A stretch of 64,000 nt of DNA from Acidovorax sp. GW101-3H11. Lineage in GTDB: Bacteria; Pseudomonadota; Gammaproteobacteria; Burkholderiales; Burkholderiaceae_C. The notes below the pieces were generated by a model. That model had not been told where the DNA came from and searched no databases. It saw only the letters and a program-made list of their open reading frames with translations. The stretch spans positions 55,685 through 119,684 of the forward strand of contig NZ_LUKZ01000035.1 of the NCBI RefSeq assembly GCF_001633105.1. Reading direction: 5' to 3'. The stretch's first letter is position 1. Every line of letters starts with the position of its first letter. Shown here piece by piece: positions 27,418 through 35,965 of this stretch. The position numbers were made by a program, and so were the translations under genes.

Positions 27418-28140
27418 ATGTCCACCCCATCCCTGCAGTCCCTGCATTCCTTACCCGAGGGCTACCGCGCCCTCGTCATCGGCTCCACCGGTGCCATCGG
27501 CAGCGCCTTCCTCACCCACCTGCAGGCCGACCCGCGCTGAGCCCTGGCCGTGGGCCTGGGCCGCCACACCCACCCGGCGGTCGATCTGGACGACGAATCC
27601 ACCATTGCCGCCGCCGCCCACCAGCTCAAGGCCCAGGGCCCGTGGCACTGCATCATCCACGCCGCAGGCCTGCTGCACGGCCCCCACGGCATGCCTGAAA
27701 AGCGCCTGGGCCAGCTGATCTGCGCGCAGATGGAAGCCACCTTCCGCACCAACACCTTTGGCCCCGCTCTCGTGCTGGCCCACTTTGCACCGCTGCTGCC
27801 CAAGCAGGGCCGTGGCCTGCTCGCCGTGCTCTCGGCCAAGGTGGGCAGCATTGGCGACAACCGCCTGGGTGGCTGGTACAGCTACCGCGCATCCAAAGCG
27901 GCGCTCAACATGCTGGTCAAAACGGCATCCATCGAAGTGGCCCGCACCCACCCGCAGGCCGTGCTGGTGGCGCTGCACCCGGGCACCGTCAACTCGGCGC
28001 TGTCGGCCCCGTTCAATGGTGCAGAAATTGGCCGCCCGGCGGCGGATGCGGCGGGCGACATGCTGCGGGTGCTGGATAGTTTGCCGGTGGAGGAAACGGG
28101 GTGCTTCTACGCCTACAGCGGTGACAAGCTGCCCTGGTAG
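27418..28140 (+). pseudogene. Short-chain dehydrogenase/reductase gene interrupted by an in-frame TGA
   Basis: The frame starts at 27418 with MSTPSLQSLHSLPEGYRALV and the Rossmann motif GSTGAIGSAF. It meets TGA at 27538-27540 (codon 41) and then continues in the same frame without a shift to 28140. The downstream part holds NAG-region sequence IIHAAGLLHG, the catalytic Tyr/Lys in SYRASKAALN and the rest of an SDR fold. Total length without the stop would be 240 residues. A Cys (TGC) or Trp (TGG) codon changed to TGA is the simplest cause; a sequencing error is possible. A product restarted at 27550 would lack the cofactor motif. Confidence 0.75.
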
Positions 28141-28247
28141 CCGTCTCGGAGTGTGTAAGGCGGTTTGCTATGGTTTTGATACCGGCTACCCAATACAGTC
28201 GCGCGGTAGCGGCCTATTTCATCTAAATTTTGAGGTTCAAAGGCCGC

Positions 28248-29048
28248 TCACACTGGTGCATACGCGCCCGTGCCACCCGGCCACGCCGTCAGCACCTCAT
28301 AGCCGCTGTCTGTCACCGCCACCATGTGCTCCCACTGGGCGGAGAGTGAGCGGTCCTTGGTCACCACCGTCCAGCCATCGGCCAGCTCCTTGGTTTCGTG
28401 CTGGCCTGCGTTCAGCATGGGCTCGATGGTGAAGACCATGCCCGCCTCCAGCCGCAGCCCCTGGCCGCGCCGCCCGTAGTGCAGCACCTGCGGCTCATCG
28501 TGGTACACGGTGCCAATGCCGTGGCCGCAGTATTCGCGCACCACGCTGAAGTTCTCGCGCTGCGCCACGGTGGCAATCGCGTGGCCCACATCGCCCAGCG
28601 TGGCCCCCGGCTTCACCGTGCGGATGCCCGCGCACAGCGCCTCGTACGTGGTGCGCACCAGCCGCTGGGCCAGCACGCTGGGCGTGCCCACGCAGAACAT
28701 GCGGCTGGTATCGCCATACCAGCCGTCCTTTTCCACCGCCACATCAATGTTCACGATGTCGCCCTTCTTCAGCATCTGCTGGGGCGATGGGATGCCGTGG
28801 CACACGACATGGTTCACCGAGGTCAGCACCGTCTTGGGGTAGCCCAGGTAGCCCACATTGGCAGGCCGCGCGCCCTGCACGTTCACGATGTGGTCGTGGC
28901 ACAGGCGGTCCAGCGCATCGGTGGTCACGCCCGGCACCACATGCGGCTCGATCATCGCCAGCACCTCGGCGGCCAGCTGCGCCGCCCGCCGCGCCATCAC
29001 CAGTTCTTCGGCCGAGCGGATCGGCACCCCACGGTCAGCGCGCGCCAT
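28248..29048 (-). CDS. map: Type I methionine aminopeptidase
   Basis: The 266-residue cytosolic metalloprotease removes the first Met from new proteins. Metal ligands are recognisable as Asp in VNIDVAV, Asp in YGDTSR, His in GHGIG, Glu in TIEPM and Glu in QWEHM, with the substrate-contact His in NHVVCHG. Its start shares one base with the stop of a truncated ParD-like gene upstream. This may be a secondary map copy, because the housekeeping gene normally lies beside rpsB, which is not here. Confidence 0.92.
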   Translation of the reverse strand: MARADRGVPIRSAEELVMARRAAQLAAEVLAMIEPHVVPGVTTDALDRLCHDHIVNVQGARPANVGYLGYPKTVLTSVNHVVCHGIPSPQQMLKKGDIVNIDVAVEKDGWYGDTSRMFCVGTPSVLAQRLVRTTYEALCAGIRTVKPGATLGDVGHAIATVAQRENFSVVREYCGHGIGTVYHDEPQVLHYGRRGQGLRLEAGMVFTIEPMLNAGQHETKELADGWTVVTKDRSLSAQWEHMVAVTDSGYEVLTAWPGGTGAYAPV

Positions 29049-29290
29049 CAGTGGGGCTGCTTTCTGGTGCGTGCGGTGGGGGCAACGTCTGCTGCAGAGG
29101 TAGCAGGCTTGCTGTCCAGCTCACCCCGCGCCGCCAGTGCCACATCCAGCCCACCCGCCAGCTCGGCCCGCACCAGCATCTGGCAAATCTCGCGGTGGTC
29201 CAGGTCGGGGTACATCTCGGCCAGCATGCCGACACGCATCCAGTGCTCGGCCTGGGAATTGATGGAACGGCTCAACGCCGTGCTTCTGCG
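29048..29290 (-). pseudogene. ParD-like antitoxin-family gene, 5' end lost
   Basis: The reverse frame encodes STALSRSINSQAEHWMRVGM and AEMYPDLDHREICQMLVRAE, matching the ParD_like family. Homologues begin about 15-20 residues earlier with a start such as MGIVKIS. Here the sequence before about 29290 instead belongs to a livM fragment on the other strand, so promoter and start codon are gone. The stop overlaps the map start (TGATG). A hybrid open frame does extend to an ATG-type codon at 29443, but those extra residues are antisense to livM. Confidence 0.65.
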
Positions 29291-29789
29291 CAGCAAGGTG
29301 GGCACGGCCGCGCAGGCCATCCGCGACAACGAGACCGCCGCCATTTCGCTTGGGGTGCGTGTGGTCGCCATCAAGCGGCTGGTGTTTGTGCTGTCGGCGT
29401 TTGGCTGCGCACTGGCCGGCGGTCTGTGGCTGGCCACGTCCATCAGCTTTCAGCCCAAGATCTATTTCAGCGTGCAGTGGACGGCCTACATGATCTTCAT
29501 GGTGTTGGTGGGGGGGATAGGCACCATGGAAGGCCCCATCCTCGGCGCGCTGCTTTTCTTTGCGGTAGAGACCGTGTGGGGCGGGCAGGGCGTGCTCTAC
29601 CTCATCGGCCTGGGCGCCATTGCCATGCTGTTTGCGCTGTTTTTGCCCAAAGGCATCTGGGGAGCAGTGCAGCAGCGCTGGGATGTGCACCTGCTGTCGG
29701 CGGGGTACCAAGTGCGCTCGCGCGCGCCGCACAAGGTCGATGCGGATCGGGCCGCCGCAGGAGCGGGTACGAGTGAGAGGCACACATAG
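29283..29789 (+). pseudogene. 3' fragment of a LivM-type ABC permease gene
   Basis: The frame from LLRSKVGTAAQAIRDNETAA to the TAG at 29787-29789 gives the C-terminal half of a LivM permease: GVRVVAIKRLVFVLSAFG, then WTAYMIFMVLVGGIGTMEG and membrane helices to the end. Intact LivM proteins have about 170-200 further residues before this point. They are missing, and there is no start codon or upstream liv gene. It is not a copy of either intact livM in the window judging by sequence. The remnant ends 33 bases before the LysR gene. Confidence 0.75.
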
Positions 29790-29822
29790 CCACCGACCGC
29801 TGAGCCTTGGCCCGTGCCGCCT

Positions 29823-30719
29823 TCAGTGCTTGTCCAGCGACGCACCGTTGGACAACCCCTCCGCCAGCGCCTCAAACACCACCCGTATCCGCCGCGAGGT
29901 GCGCAGCTCACGGTGCGACACCAGCCAGATCGGAAAGCGCACCGGCGGCACATCGTCCAGCACGCGGACGACGCCCGGGGTGTGGCGCGCGATGCTCTCC
30001 ATCATGGCCCCGATGCCCATGCCCTGGCACACCAGCGCCCAGTGGGCCACGGTGTGGTCGGAGTAGCAGCTGAAGTTGTCTTCGCTCAGATGCAGCCCGT
30101 ACTGGCGCAGGTACTCCAGATACCGGCCCGCGCGGTCCGAGCCCACAAACGGCACCTGGGTCGCGTCCTGCGCGGTGCGCGGGTGGCCGTGGATCTTCAC
30201 CCAGCCTTCGGATGCATAGAAGTGGGCGGTGGCCTCGCCGATCAGGCGGGCGATAAGGTCGGGTTGCTCGGGCTTGACGTGGCGGATGGCAATGTCGGCC
30301 TCGCGGCGCAGCAGGTCGCTCAGCGCGTTGGACGAAACCACTTCGACAGCAATGCCGGGCTCCTGGTCGCGCAGCCGCTGAACGATGGGCGGCAGCAGGT
30401 AGGCTGCCACGGCGTCGGTGGCCGACACCGACACCACACCGCCCACCGCCTCAGACCGGCCCGTGGCCGCCAGGCCCAGGGCCTCGGCGGCGGCGCCCAT
30501 GGCACGGGCGTGTTCCAGCAGGTCGAGCCCGGTGGGGGTGAGCACCATGGCCTTGCCCACACGCTCGAACAGGGTCACGCCCATGTGCTGTTCGATGGCT
30601 GCCACCTGGCGGCTCAGCGTGGGCTGGGTCAGCCCCAGCTTGCGGGCAGCGGCCGAGAGCGATCCGGTTTCTGCGGTCTCCAGAAACGCTTTGAGCTGGT
30701 TCCAGTCGAGGTTGTCCAT
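29823..30719 (-). CDS. LysR-family transcriptional regulator
   Basis: The 298-residue regulator has an N-terminal winged helix (MDNLDWNQLKAFLETAETGS; AARKLGLTQPTLSRQVAAIE) and a C-terminal effector-binding domain. The start at 30719 is chosen because the family starts here; the open frame extends to 30863 without relevant sequence. It is divergent from a methyltransferase gene across an 84-base gap, the classical LysR layout, so that gene is a probable target. The effector is unknown. Confidence 0.9.
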   Translation of the reverse strand: MDNLDWNQLKAFLETAETGSLSAAARKLGLTQPTLSRQVAAIEQHMGVTLFERVGKAMVLTPTGLDLLEHARAMGAAAEALGLAATGRSEAVGGVVSVSATDAVAAYLLPPIVQRLRDQEPGIAVEVVSSNALSDLLRREADIAIRHVKPEQPDLIARLIGEATAHFYASEGWVKIHGHPRTAQDATQVPFVGSDRAGRYLEYLRQYGLHLSEDNFSCYSDHTVAHWALVCQGMGIGAMMESIARHTPGVVRVLDDVPPVRFPIWLVSHRELRTSRRIRVVFEALAEGLSNGASLDKH

Positions 30720-30803
30720 GCGTAAATGTATATGTTCACTGCAATAAAGGCCGTTCCCTGCGGGGTTTTGCATGGATAGCATTCCGGTATCGCTCAACAC
30801 CCG

Positions 30804-31520
30804 ATGCCTCACCCGCCCATGCCAACGCCTTCCATTGCCCCGGCCCTCCATGCCACGCCACATGCTGAGGCGGGTGCATCCTCATTTGCCCGCAAGGCCC
30901 GCTTCTGGGACCGCATAGCGCCCAAATACGCCGCCGAGCCGATTGCCGACATGGCGGGCTACGAGACCACGCTGCAGCGTGTGCAGGCGCTGCTGCCTCC
31001 CGCAGCGGACGTACTGGAGGTGGGTTGTGGCACCGGCAGCACGGCCATGCGGCTGGCGCCTTTCACGGGGCGCATGCTGGCCACCGATGTTGCGCCGGGG
31101 ATGATCGCCATCGCCCGCGAACGGCTGGCCGCCCAGCCCGTGCCGAAGCTGGGCTTTGCGCTGGCCGATGCTGACGCACCGGGGCAGGGGCAGGGCGCAT
31201 ACGACGTGGTGCTGGCCTTCAGCATGCTGCACCTGGTGGAGGACCTGGACCATGCGCTCAAGCTGCTGGTGCAGGCCCTGCGGCCCGGCGGTTTGCTGAT
31301 CTCCAAGACACCGTGCATCAACGAGATGAACCCGCTCATCCCCCGCCTGGCGCTGCCCCTGATGCAGGCCATTGGCAAGGCGCCGCAGGTGCTGTGTTTC
31401 GACGCGCAGCAGCTGCAGGCGGCCCTGGTGCGGCAGGGGCTGGAGGTTGTCAGCGTCGAACGCCACGGCACCCGGGGCAAGGACATCCGGGTCTTCATCG
31501 TGGCCCGCAAGCCGGGCTGA
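30804..31520 (+). CDS. Class I SAM-dependent methyltransferase
   Basis: The 238-residue protein has a Rossmann-type methyltransferase core with motif I VLEVGCGTGS, an acidic residue at the end of strand 2 (LATDVAPGM), and YDVVLAFSMLHLVEDLD followed by LRPGGLLISKT. The start may be 30804 or the next ATG at 30819. The substrate cannot be told from sequence. It lies divergent from a LysR gene that may control it. Confidence 0.85.
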   Translation: MPHPPMPTPSIAPALHATPHAEAGASSFARKARFWDRIAPKYAAEPIADMAGYETTLQRVQALLPPAADVLEVGCGTGSTAMRLAPFTGRMLATDVAPGMIAIARERLAAQPVPKLGFALADADAPGQGQGAYDVVLAFSMLHLVEDLDHALKLLVQALRPGGLLISKTPCINEMNPLIPRLALPLMQAIGKAPQVLCFDAQQLQAALVRQGLEVVSVERHGTRGKDIRVFIVARKPG

Positions 31521-31654
31521 CCGCCCTCTCTTTTCCTTTCTGAGCAGACCGTGACGACGGCCGGGCCCGCAGGGCTGGGCCGGTGGCGGGCTGCTGCGCG
31601 CCTGTTTTTTTCTTCCCTCTTCTTTTTCTCCCTCCATCCACCAAGGAGCCGTGT

Positions 31655-32269
31655 ATGACTGCGTTGTGCCCATTGCCTCCTTCACTGCCTTTGCTGCCTT
31701 CGTTGCACCGTGCAGCCGTGGTGCCTGCGGCCCTCATCACCTTGGCCCTGGGGCTCACCCTGCCTTTGGGGGCGTGCAGCGGGCGCAGCGGTGGTGACGG
31801 CGATGTGGCCTTGTCCGATGGGGGATGGGGCGGCGGCTCAGGAGGCATGGCGCCAATGACGGCCATCAGCGCGCTGGAGGGCGACTGGGTGCAAAAGGGC
31901 TGCGTCACGGTGGGGGCGCAGTCGTTCAAGAAGACGCTGCGCGCACGCACCACCGGGCAGGCCACGCTCGACTACTACGAAGGCGTTTTGATCTTTGCGG
32001 GCAACGGCTGCGCGGGCGCATCGCAACAGGTGGGCCCAAGCAAGCTGGGGGTGGTGCGCTTCGCGCGGTCTGACGCAAGCCCGGCGCTGGCCGCCCGCTG
32101 GGGTGAGTTGCACACCGTCATGGGCACGCACGCTGGTGCCATCTGGGCCCTGCCGTCCGCCCATCGGCTGTGCCTGCTGGGCGACGAGATTCCCAGCTCC
32201 CTGCCATCGCTTTCGGCCGTGGCCGCGAGCGTGGCAAGCCTTCCCGCAGACAACTGCTTTGTTCGATGA
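31655..32269 (+). CDS. Hypothetical lipoprotein, 204 aa
   Basis: I do not recognise the domain. The protein has a long hydrophobic signal ending in a lipobox (LPLGAC, Cys near 37), a Gly/Ser-rich spacer and a compact domain of about 130 residues with four further Cys (KGC, NGC, LCLL, DNC) that may form disulfides. The start follows CCAAGGAGCCGTGT. Its stop is followed without gap by a short repeat tract and another lipoprotein gene, so the two may be co-expressed. Confidence 0.65.
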   Translation: MTALCPLPPSLPLLPSLHRAAVVPAALITLALGLTLPLGACSGRSGGDGDVALSDGGWGGGSGGMAPMTAISALEGDWVQKGCVTVGAQSFKKTLRARTTGQATLDYYEGVLIFAGNGCAGASQQVGPSKLGVVRFARSDASPALAARWGELHTVMGTHAGAIWALPSAHRLCLLGDEIPSSLPSLSAVAASVASLPADNCFVR

Positions 32270-32305
32270 AACCGATGAAACCGATGACACCAATGACACC
32301 AAGGA
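32266..32305 (+). repeat. 9-bp tandem repeat between two lipoprotein genes
   Basis: Four imperfect units of the type GATGAAACC / GATGACACC follow each other. Each contains an in-frame ATG, so the ribosome could start at several points (MKPMKPMTPMTP). A related 9-base unit occurs inside the DUF2325 gene near 8036-8060. Confidence 0.6.
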
Positions 32306-32310
32306 ACCCC

Positions 32311-32739
32311 ATGAAGTCTTCTACACGCCCTGTGCTTTTGTGGGCCGCCCCGGCCGTTGCGGCATTGGCGCTTCTCAGTGGCTGCGCGTCCACCCTCGAC
32401 CAGCGGGGCCTGGAGCAGCGCACGGCACAGGCCATCGGGCGGTCCGTGGGGCAGTTTTCCATCACCGACCGCGAAGAGGAAACCGGTGGCCGCATCAACT
32501 ACACCGTCAACACCCTGGATGGCATGGCCTACCGCTGCTACCTGTACGGCGCCACAGGCTTCCAGAAGGCCATGAGCTTTGGGCAGACGCCGCACTCCGA
32601 CGCCATCTGCACCGCTATGGTGGCCAGCAAAAGCGGCAGCAGCAGCCCTGCAGCCGCAGCAGCCCCAGCAGCTGCAGCCCGTGGCCGCAATGCCAGCCCC
32701 GAGTGCAACGCCTTGCTGAAAGCGGCCGGGCGGTGCTGA
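32311..32739 (+). CDS. Hypothetical lipoprotein, 142 aa
   Basis: The start at 32311 is chosen because CAAGGA stands 8 bases upstream. In-frame ATGs back to 32266 lie in a tandem repeat and would add 15 residues. The signal ends in lipobox LLSGC (Cys near 20). The mature part has an Ala/Ser-rich stretch (about 112-128) and Cys residues at YRCYLYG, AICTAM and the extreme C-terminus. No family is recognised. Confidence 0.65.
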   Translation: MKSSTRPVLLWAAPAVAALALLSGCASTLDQRGLEQRTAQAIGRSVGQFSITDREEETGGRINYTVNTLDGMAYRCYLYGATGFQKAMSFGQTPHSDAICTAMVASKSGSSSPAAAAAPAAAARGRNASPECNALLKAAGRC

Positions 32740-32774
32740 AGCGCGGCCTACCCAACGCTGCATGGAGCAACCCC

Positions 32775-33191
32775 ATGAAGTCGATCCCCACCACCCTGTT
32801 GATGGCTGCGGCCTGGCTGCCCCTGGCGGCCAGCGCGGCTGACCTGCGGGTCTCTGTGACCGACGGCCCCGCAGCGCCAGCCACGCTCTACCTGGCCGTG
32901 TTTGACTCGGCCGATGCGTTTGCCAGCAACCAGGCCGTGGTCTCGCAAAAGATCGAACTGCGCGACGGTGCCGCGCAGCTGGTGTTCAGCGGCTTGCCCG
33001 CTGGGCGCTACGTGGTCAAGTCGTTTGCCGACGAAAACGGCAACGCCAAGCTGGACACCAACCTGCTGGGCCTGCCCACGGAGCGGTATGGCTTCTCCAA
33101 CGACGCCAGGGGCCGCATGGGCCCGCCCAGTTTTGACGCGGCGGCCGTGCCGCTGGATGCCGACCACAGCATCACCATCCGCCTGCGCTAA
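32775..33191 (+). CDS. DUF2141 domain secreted protein
   Basis: The 138-residue protein has a clean signal peptide (about 22 residues, ending AASA) followed by a DUF2141 beta-sandwich, seen from TLYLAVFDSADAF, GLPAGRYVVKSFADENGNAKLDTNLLG and ERYGFSNDARG. The motif DENGNAKLD resembles a calcium-binding loop. DUF2141 genes are frequently found near carotenoid or lipid metabolism genes; here the next gene is a carotenoid-oxygenase-family protein 20 bases downstream. The biochemical role is unknown. Confidence 0.82.
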   Translation: MKSIPTTLLMAAAWLPLAASAADLRVSVTDGPAAPATLYLAVFDSADAFASNQAVVSQKIELRDGAAQLVFSGLPAGRYVVKSFADENGNAKLDTNLLGLPTERYGFSNDARGRMGPPSFDAAAVPLDADHSITIRLR

Positions 33192-33210
33192 TCCTTTTTG
33201 AGGCGTCTTC

Positions 33211-34728
33211 ATGTCCATCCATCGCCGTGATCTGGTGCTGCGGCTCATGGCCGCTGGCGGCGGCCCCTTGCTTGCGTCCCTGGCTCCCCCTGCGGCACAT
33301 GCGCAAGCGCCTTCCGCCAACTGGCACGCCCAGTTCGAGGCATCCCAGGCGCCGTGGAAGCCTGCGTTTGCCACGGCGGCGGCAGACATTCCTCTGACAG
33401 CAGCCTCGGTGCGCGGGCGTTTCCCGGACGCCGTGGCGGGCACGCTGTATCGCGTGGGCCCGGCGGGCCACGACCTGGGCGGGGAGCGCTACCGGCACTG
33501 GTTTGATGGCGACGGCATGGCCCACCGTTTTGTGATCGAAGGCACCACCGTGCACCACCAGGGCCGCTACGTGGCCACCGCCAAGCGGCAGGCCGAAGTC
33601 CAGGCGGGCCGCAGGCTGACCGAAGGCTTTGGCACCGTGTTCCCGGGCCGCGAGCCACCCAGCTCGCCCGACAGCATGAACGCCGCCAACATCAGCATGC
33701 TGCCCGTGGGGGGCGACATGCTGGCGCTGTGGGAGGGCGGCTCGGCCACGCGCCTGGACCCCCGCACGCTGGAGACCCGGGGCCTCAAGACCTGGCGTGC
33801 AGACCTGGCAGGCGTGCCCTTCTCGGCCCACCCCCGGGTGGAGCCCGATGGAACGATCTGGAACTTTGGCGTGGACGCCCACCACGGCCTGTTGCTGCTG
33901 TACGAGATCGGCCCGGACGGGGCGCTGCGGCGCGCCGAGGCGTTCCCGCTCAGCCACATGCCCATGGTGCATGACTTTGCAGTCACGGCCGGGCACCTCG
34001 TCTTCCTGCTGCCCCCGCTGGTGTACGACGTGCGGCGCCGCCTGGCCGGGGCGAGCGTGCTGGATGCACACCAGTGGCGCCCCGAGCTGGGCATGCGCGC
34101 ACTGGTGGTCCACAAGCAGGACTGGAAGCGGCAGCAGATGTTCCACCTGCCTGCAGGCTTCCTGTTCCACCTGGGCAACGCCTGGGAGGAGCAAACCGCC
34201 AGCGGCACGGTGATTCATCTCGACTACGCGCGCGCAGCCGATGCATCCAGCGTCCTCACCGACACGCGCGAGGTGATGCGCGCCCGGCTCGCAGGCTCGG
34301 CAGGCCCGGTGCTGACGGTGGCCCGCCTGGACCTGCGCACCGGCAAAGCCACCCAGGCCAGCCTGGGCGTGGAGGCGGAGTTTCCGCGCATCGACCCCCA
34401 GCGGGTCGGGCAGCGGCACCGCCAGGTCGTCCATGCCACGGGCACCCAGGGCGGCCTGCCGCTGTGGGGCGCCATTGCCTCCACCAACGTGGAAACCGGC
34501 GCCTCGCAGCGCTACCGCTACGGCCCCCACACCATCGTGGAAGAACATGTCTGGGTGCCCGACGCGCGCGGCCCCGGCTGGGTGCTGGGCACCGCGCTGG
34601 ACTACGCCCGCAAGCAAACCCTGCTGTCGTGTTTTGCCGCCGACGCGCTGGCCGACGGCCCCGTGGCCCAGGCCACGTTGCCGTATGCACTGCCGCTGGG
34701 GCTTCACGGCGTGTTTGTGGCGGCGTGA
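33211..34728 (+). CDS. Carotenoid oxygenase family protein, predicted exported
   Basis: The 505-residue protein belongs to the RPE65/carotenoid cleavage family, non-haem iron enzymes that split conjugated double bonds in carotenoids or stilbenes. Four His placed to hold iron are visible: His207 (FSAHPRV), His254 (PMVHDFA), His320 (FLFHLGN) and His499 (LGLHGVF). The N-terminus HRRDLVLRLMAAGG followed by a hydrophobic stretch ending AHAQA looks like a Tat signal, so the enzyme would work in the periplasm, which is unusual. It follows the DUF2141 gene by 20 bases. Confidence 0.87.
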   Translation: MSIHRRDLVLRLMAAGGGPLLASLAPPAAHAQAPSANWHAQFEASQAPWKPAFATAAADIPLTAASVRGRFPDAVAGTLYRVGPAGHDLGGERYRHWFDGDGMAHRFVIEGTTVHHQGRYVATAKRQAEVQAGRRLTEGFGTVFPGREPPSSPDSMNAANISMLPVGGDMLALWEGGSATRLDPRTLETRGLKTWRADLAGVPFSAHPRVEPDGTIWNFGVDAHHGLLLLYEIGPDGALRRAEAFPLSHMPMVHDFAVTAGHLVFLLPPLVYDVRRRLAGASVLDAHQWRPELGMRALVVHKQDWKRQQMFHLPAGFLFHLGNAWEEQTASGTVIHLDYARAADASSVLTDTREVMRARLAGSAGPVLTVARLDLRTGKATQASLGVEAEFPRIDPQRVGQRHRQVVHATGTQGGLPLWGAIASTNVETGASQRYRYGPHTIVEEHVWVPDARGPGWVLGTALDYARKQTLLSCFAADALADGPVAQATLPYALPLGLHGVFVAA

Positions 34729-34832
34729 TGCGGCTTGATGCCCCCCCGTGGCGTGCCCCCGGCAGGTTTTTAAAGGCCCTGGCTTGCACCGGCAGGTGGG
34801 TCGGCTTCACTCAACAGAATGGTCAAGGCGAA

Positions 34833-35717
34833 ATGAAAAGATGGCGGTGGGTGGGTTTGTGGTTGTCGGTGTGTCTGGCGGGCTGTGCCACCGTGCCGGG
34901 CGTGGTCACCGACACGGCGGGCGGGCGCACGGTGGAACACGCCTTGGCAGGGCAGGGCACACCCGTGGTGGTGTTCGAGAACGGGCTGGGGGCCCGCCTC
35001 GATTGGTGGGCCAAGGTCTGGCCCGACACAGTGCAGCAGACCACTGCGCTGGCCTACAACCGCGCAGGCTACGGCAACAGCGAGGCATCGCCAGAGCCCC
35101 GCGACGGCGCCCATGTGGTGGAAGAACTGCGGGCGCTGCTCCAGGCCCGTAAGCTGCCGCCCCCTTATGTGCTGGTGGGGCATTCGCTGGGCGGCCTCTA
35201 CATGCAGCTGTATGCGCGCCAATACCCCGGCGAGGTGGCGGCGCTGGTGCTGGTGGACTCCACCCACCCCGACCAGATGCGAGGGGCTGGGAACCCAGAC
35301 CTGTGGCCCACCTGGCTCAAAGTGGCCTTCCGCCTGGGCACCTCTGACGTGGTCAAACAAGAGCTGGCAGCGCTGGATGCCACCGGGCAACGCGTTGCCA
35401 GCCTGCCGGTGGACCCCGCTGTGCCCGTGTTTGTGCTCAGCGCGCTGCGCACCCCGGGGGCTTCGTCTGCGCTGGCAGACGATGTGCAACGAAAACGCGC
35501 CGATTTCGCGCACCTCTACCCCGGTGCCACCCAGGTGTGGGTGGACAGCGGGCACGGCATCCCCCTGGAGAAGCCCGAGGTGGTGCTGCAGGCGATTCGC
35601 GATGCAGTGCAGGCCGCCCGCGCGGCTCAGGCGACCCGCGCTGCGCCGCCGGGGTGTGCACCTGCGGCAGGCGGGCTGCCGGGTGCGTGCGCGCAGGGCG
35701 TGCAATCTGGCGGATAG
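34833..35717 (+). CDS. Alpha/beta hydrolase, predicted lipoprotein
   Basis: The 294-residue protein has a lipoprotein signal with lipobox LAGC (Cys near 17), FENGLGARLDWW at the oxyanion loop, nucleophile elbow GHSLGG, and a C-terminal His in SGHGIPLEKPE. The last 30 residues are Ala/Gly-rich and probably disordered. It should be an esterase on the outer face of a membrane; the substrate is unknown. The start at 34833 follows CAAGGCGAA. It comes 104 bases after the carotenoid-oxygenase-family gene. Confidence 0.8.
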   Translation: MKRWRWVGLWLSVCLAGCATVPGVVTDTAGGRTVEHALAGQGTPVVVFENGLGARLDWWAKVWPDTVQQTTALAYNRAGYGNSEASPEPRDGAHVVEELRALLQARKLPPPYVLVGHSLGGLYMQLYARQYPGEVAALVLVDSTHPDQMRGAGNPDLWPTWLKVAFRLGTSDVVKQELAALDATGQRVASLPVDPAVPVFVLSALRTPGASSALADDVQRKRADFAHLYPGATQVWVDSGHGIPLEKPEVVLQAIRDAVQAARAAQATRAAPPGCAPAAGGLPGACAQGVQSGG

Positions 35718-35721
35718 CTTG

Positions 35722-35744
35722 TTTGCTATAAATTAAATAGCTAA
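35722..35744. repeat. TAGCTAT-type intergenic palindrome, degenerate copy
   Basis: TTTGCTAT and ATAGCTAA are inverse with one mismatch around AAATTAA. It lies directly after the hydrolase stop codon at 35717. Confidence 0.6.
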
Positions 35745-35965
35745 CAATGAATACAGACGGGCGGAAAGCACCATTTTGATTCAAGAAAAAAGCCCCGTGC
35801 GCTGCCCCAGCCGGTAGGCAAGACCCACGCAGGCGGGGGCGGGCCATAGGTTGCCGCTGATCTCAAAACGCGTGTTGCTGAGTTGGACTGCGGGAAGCTC
35901 TGGAGGCCACACCCATGGCAATTTCATCGTGGCGTGCTGGCCAGACCCCATGCCAGAATGAAACG

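Noticed and set aside
27538..27540. TGA in the SDR gene as a selenocysteine codon
   Set aside because: No SECIS-like hairpin is evident right after the codon, the SDR family is not known for selenocysteine, and a nonsense mutation or read error explains it more simply.
29048..29443. Full-length 131-residue gene on the reverse strand
   Set aside because: Only the last 80 residues match the ParD-like family; the rest is antisense to a livM fragment and is a product of the junction.
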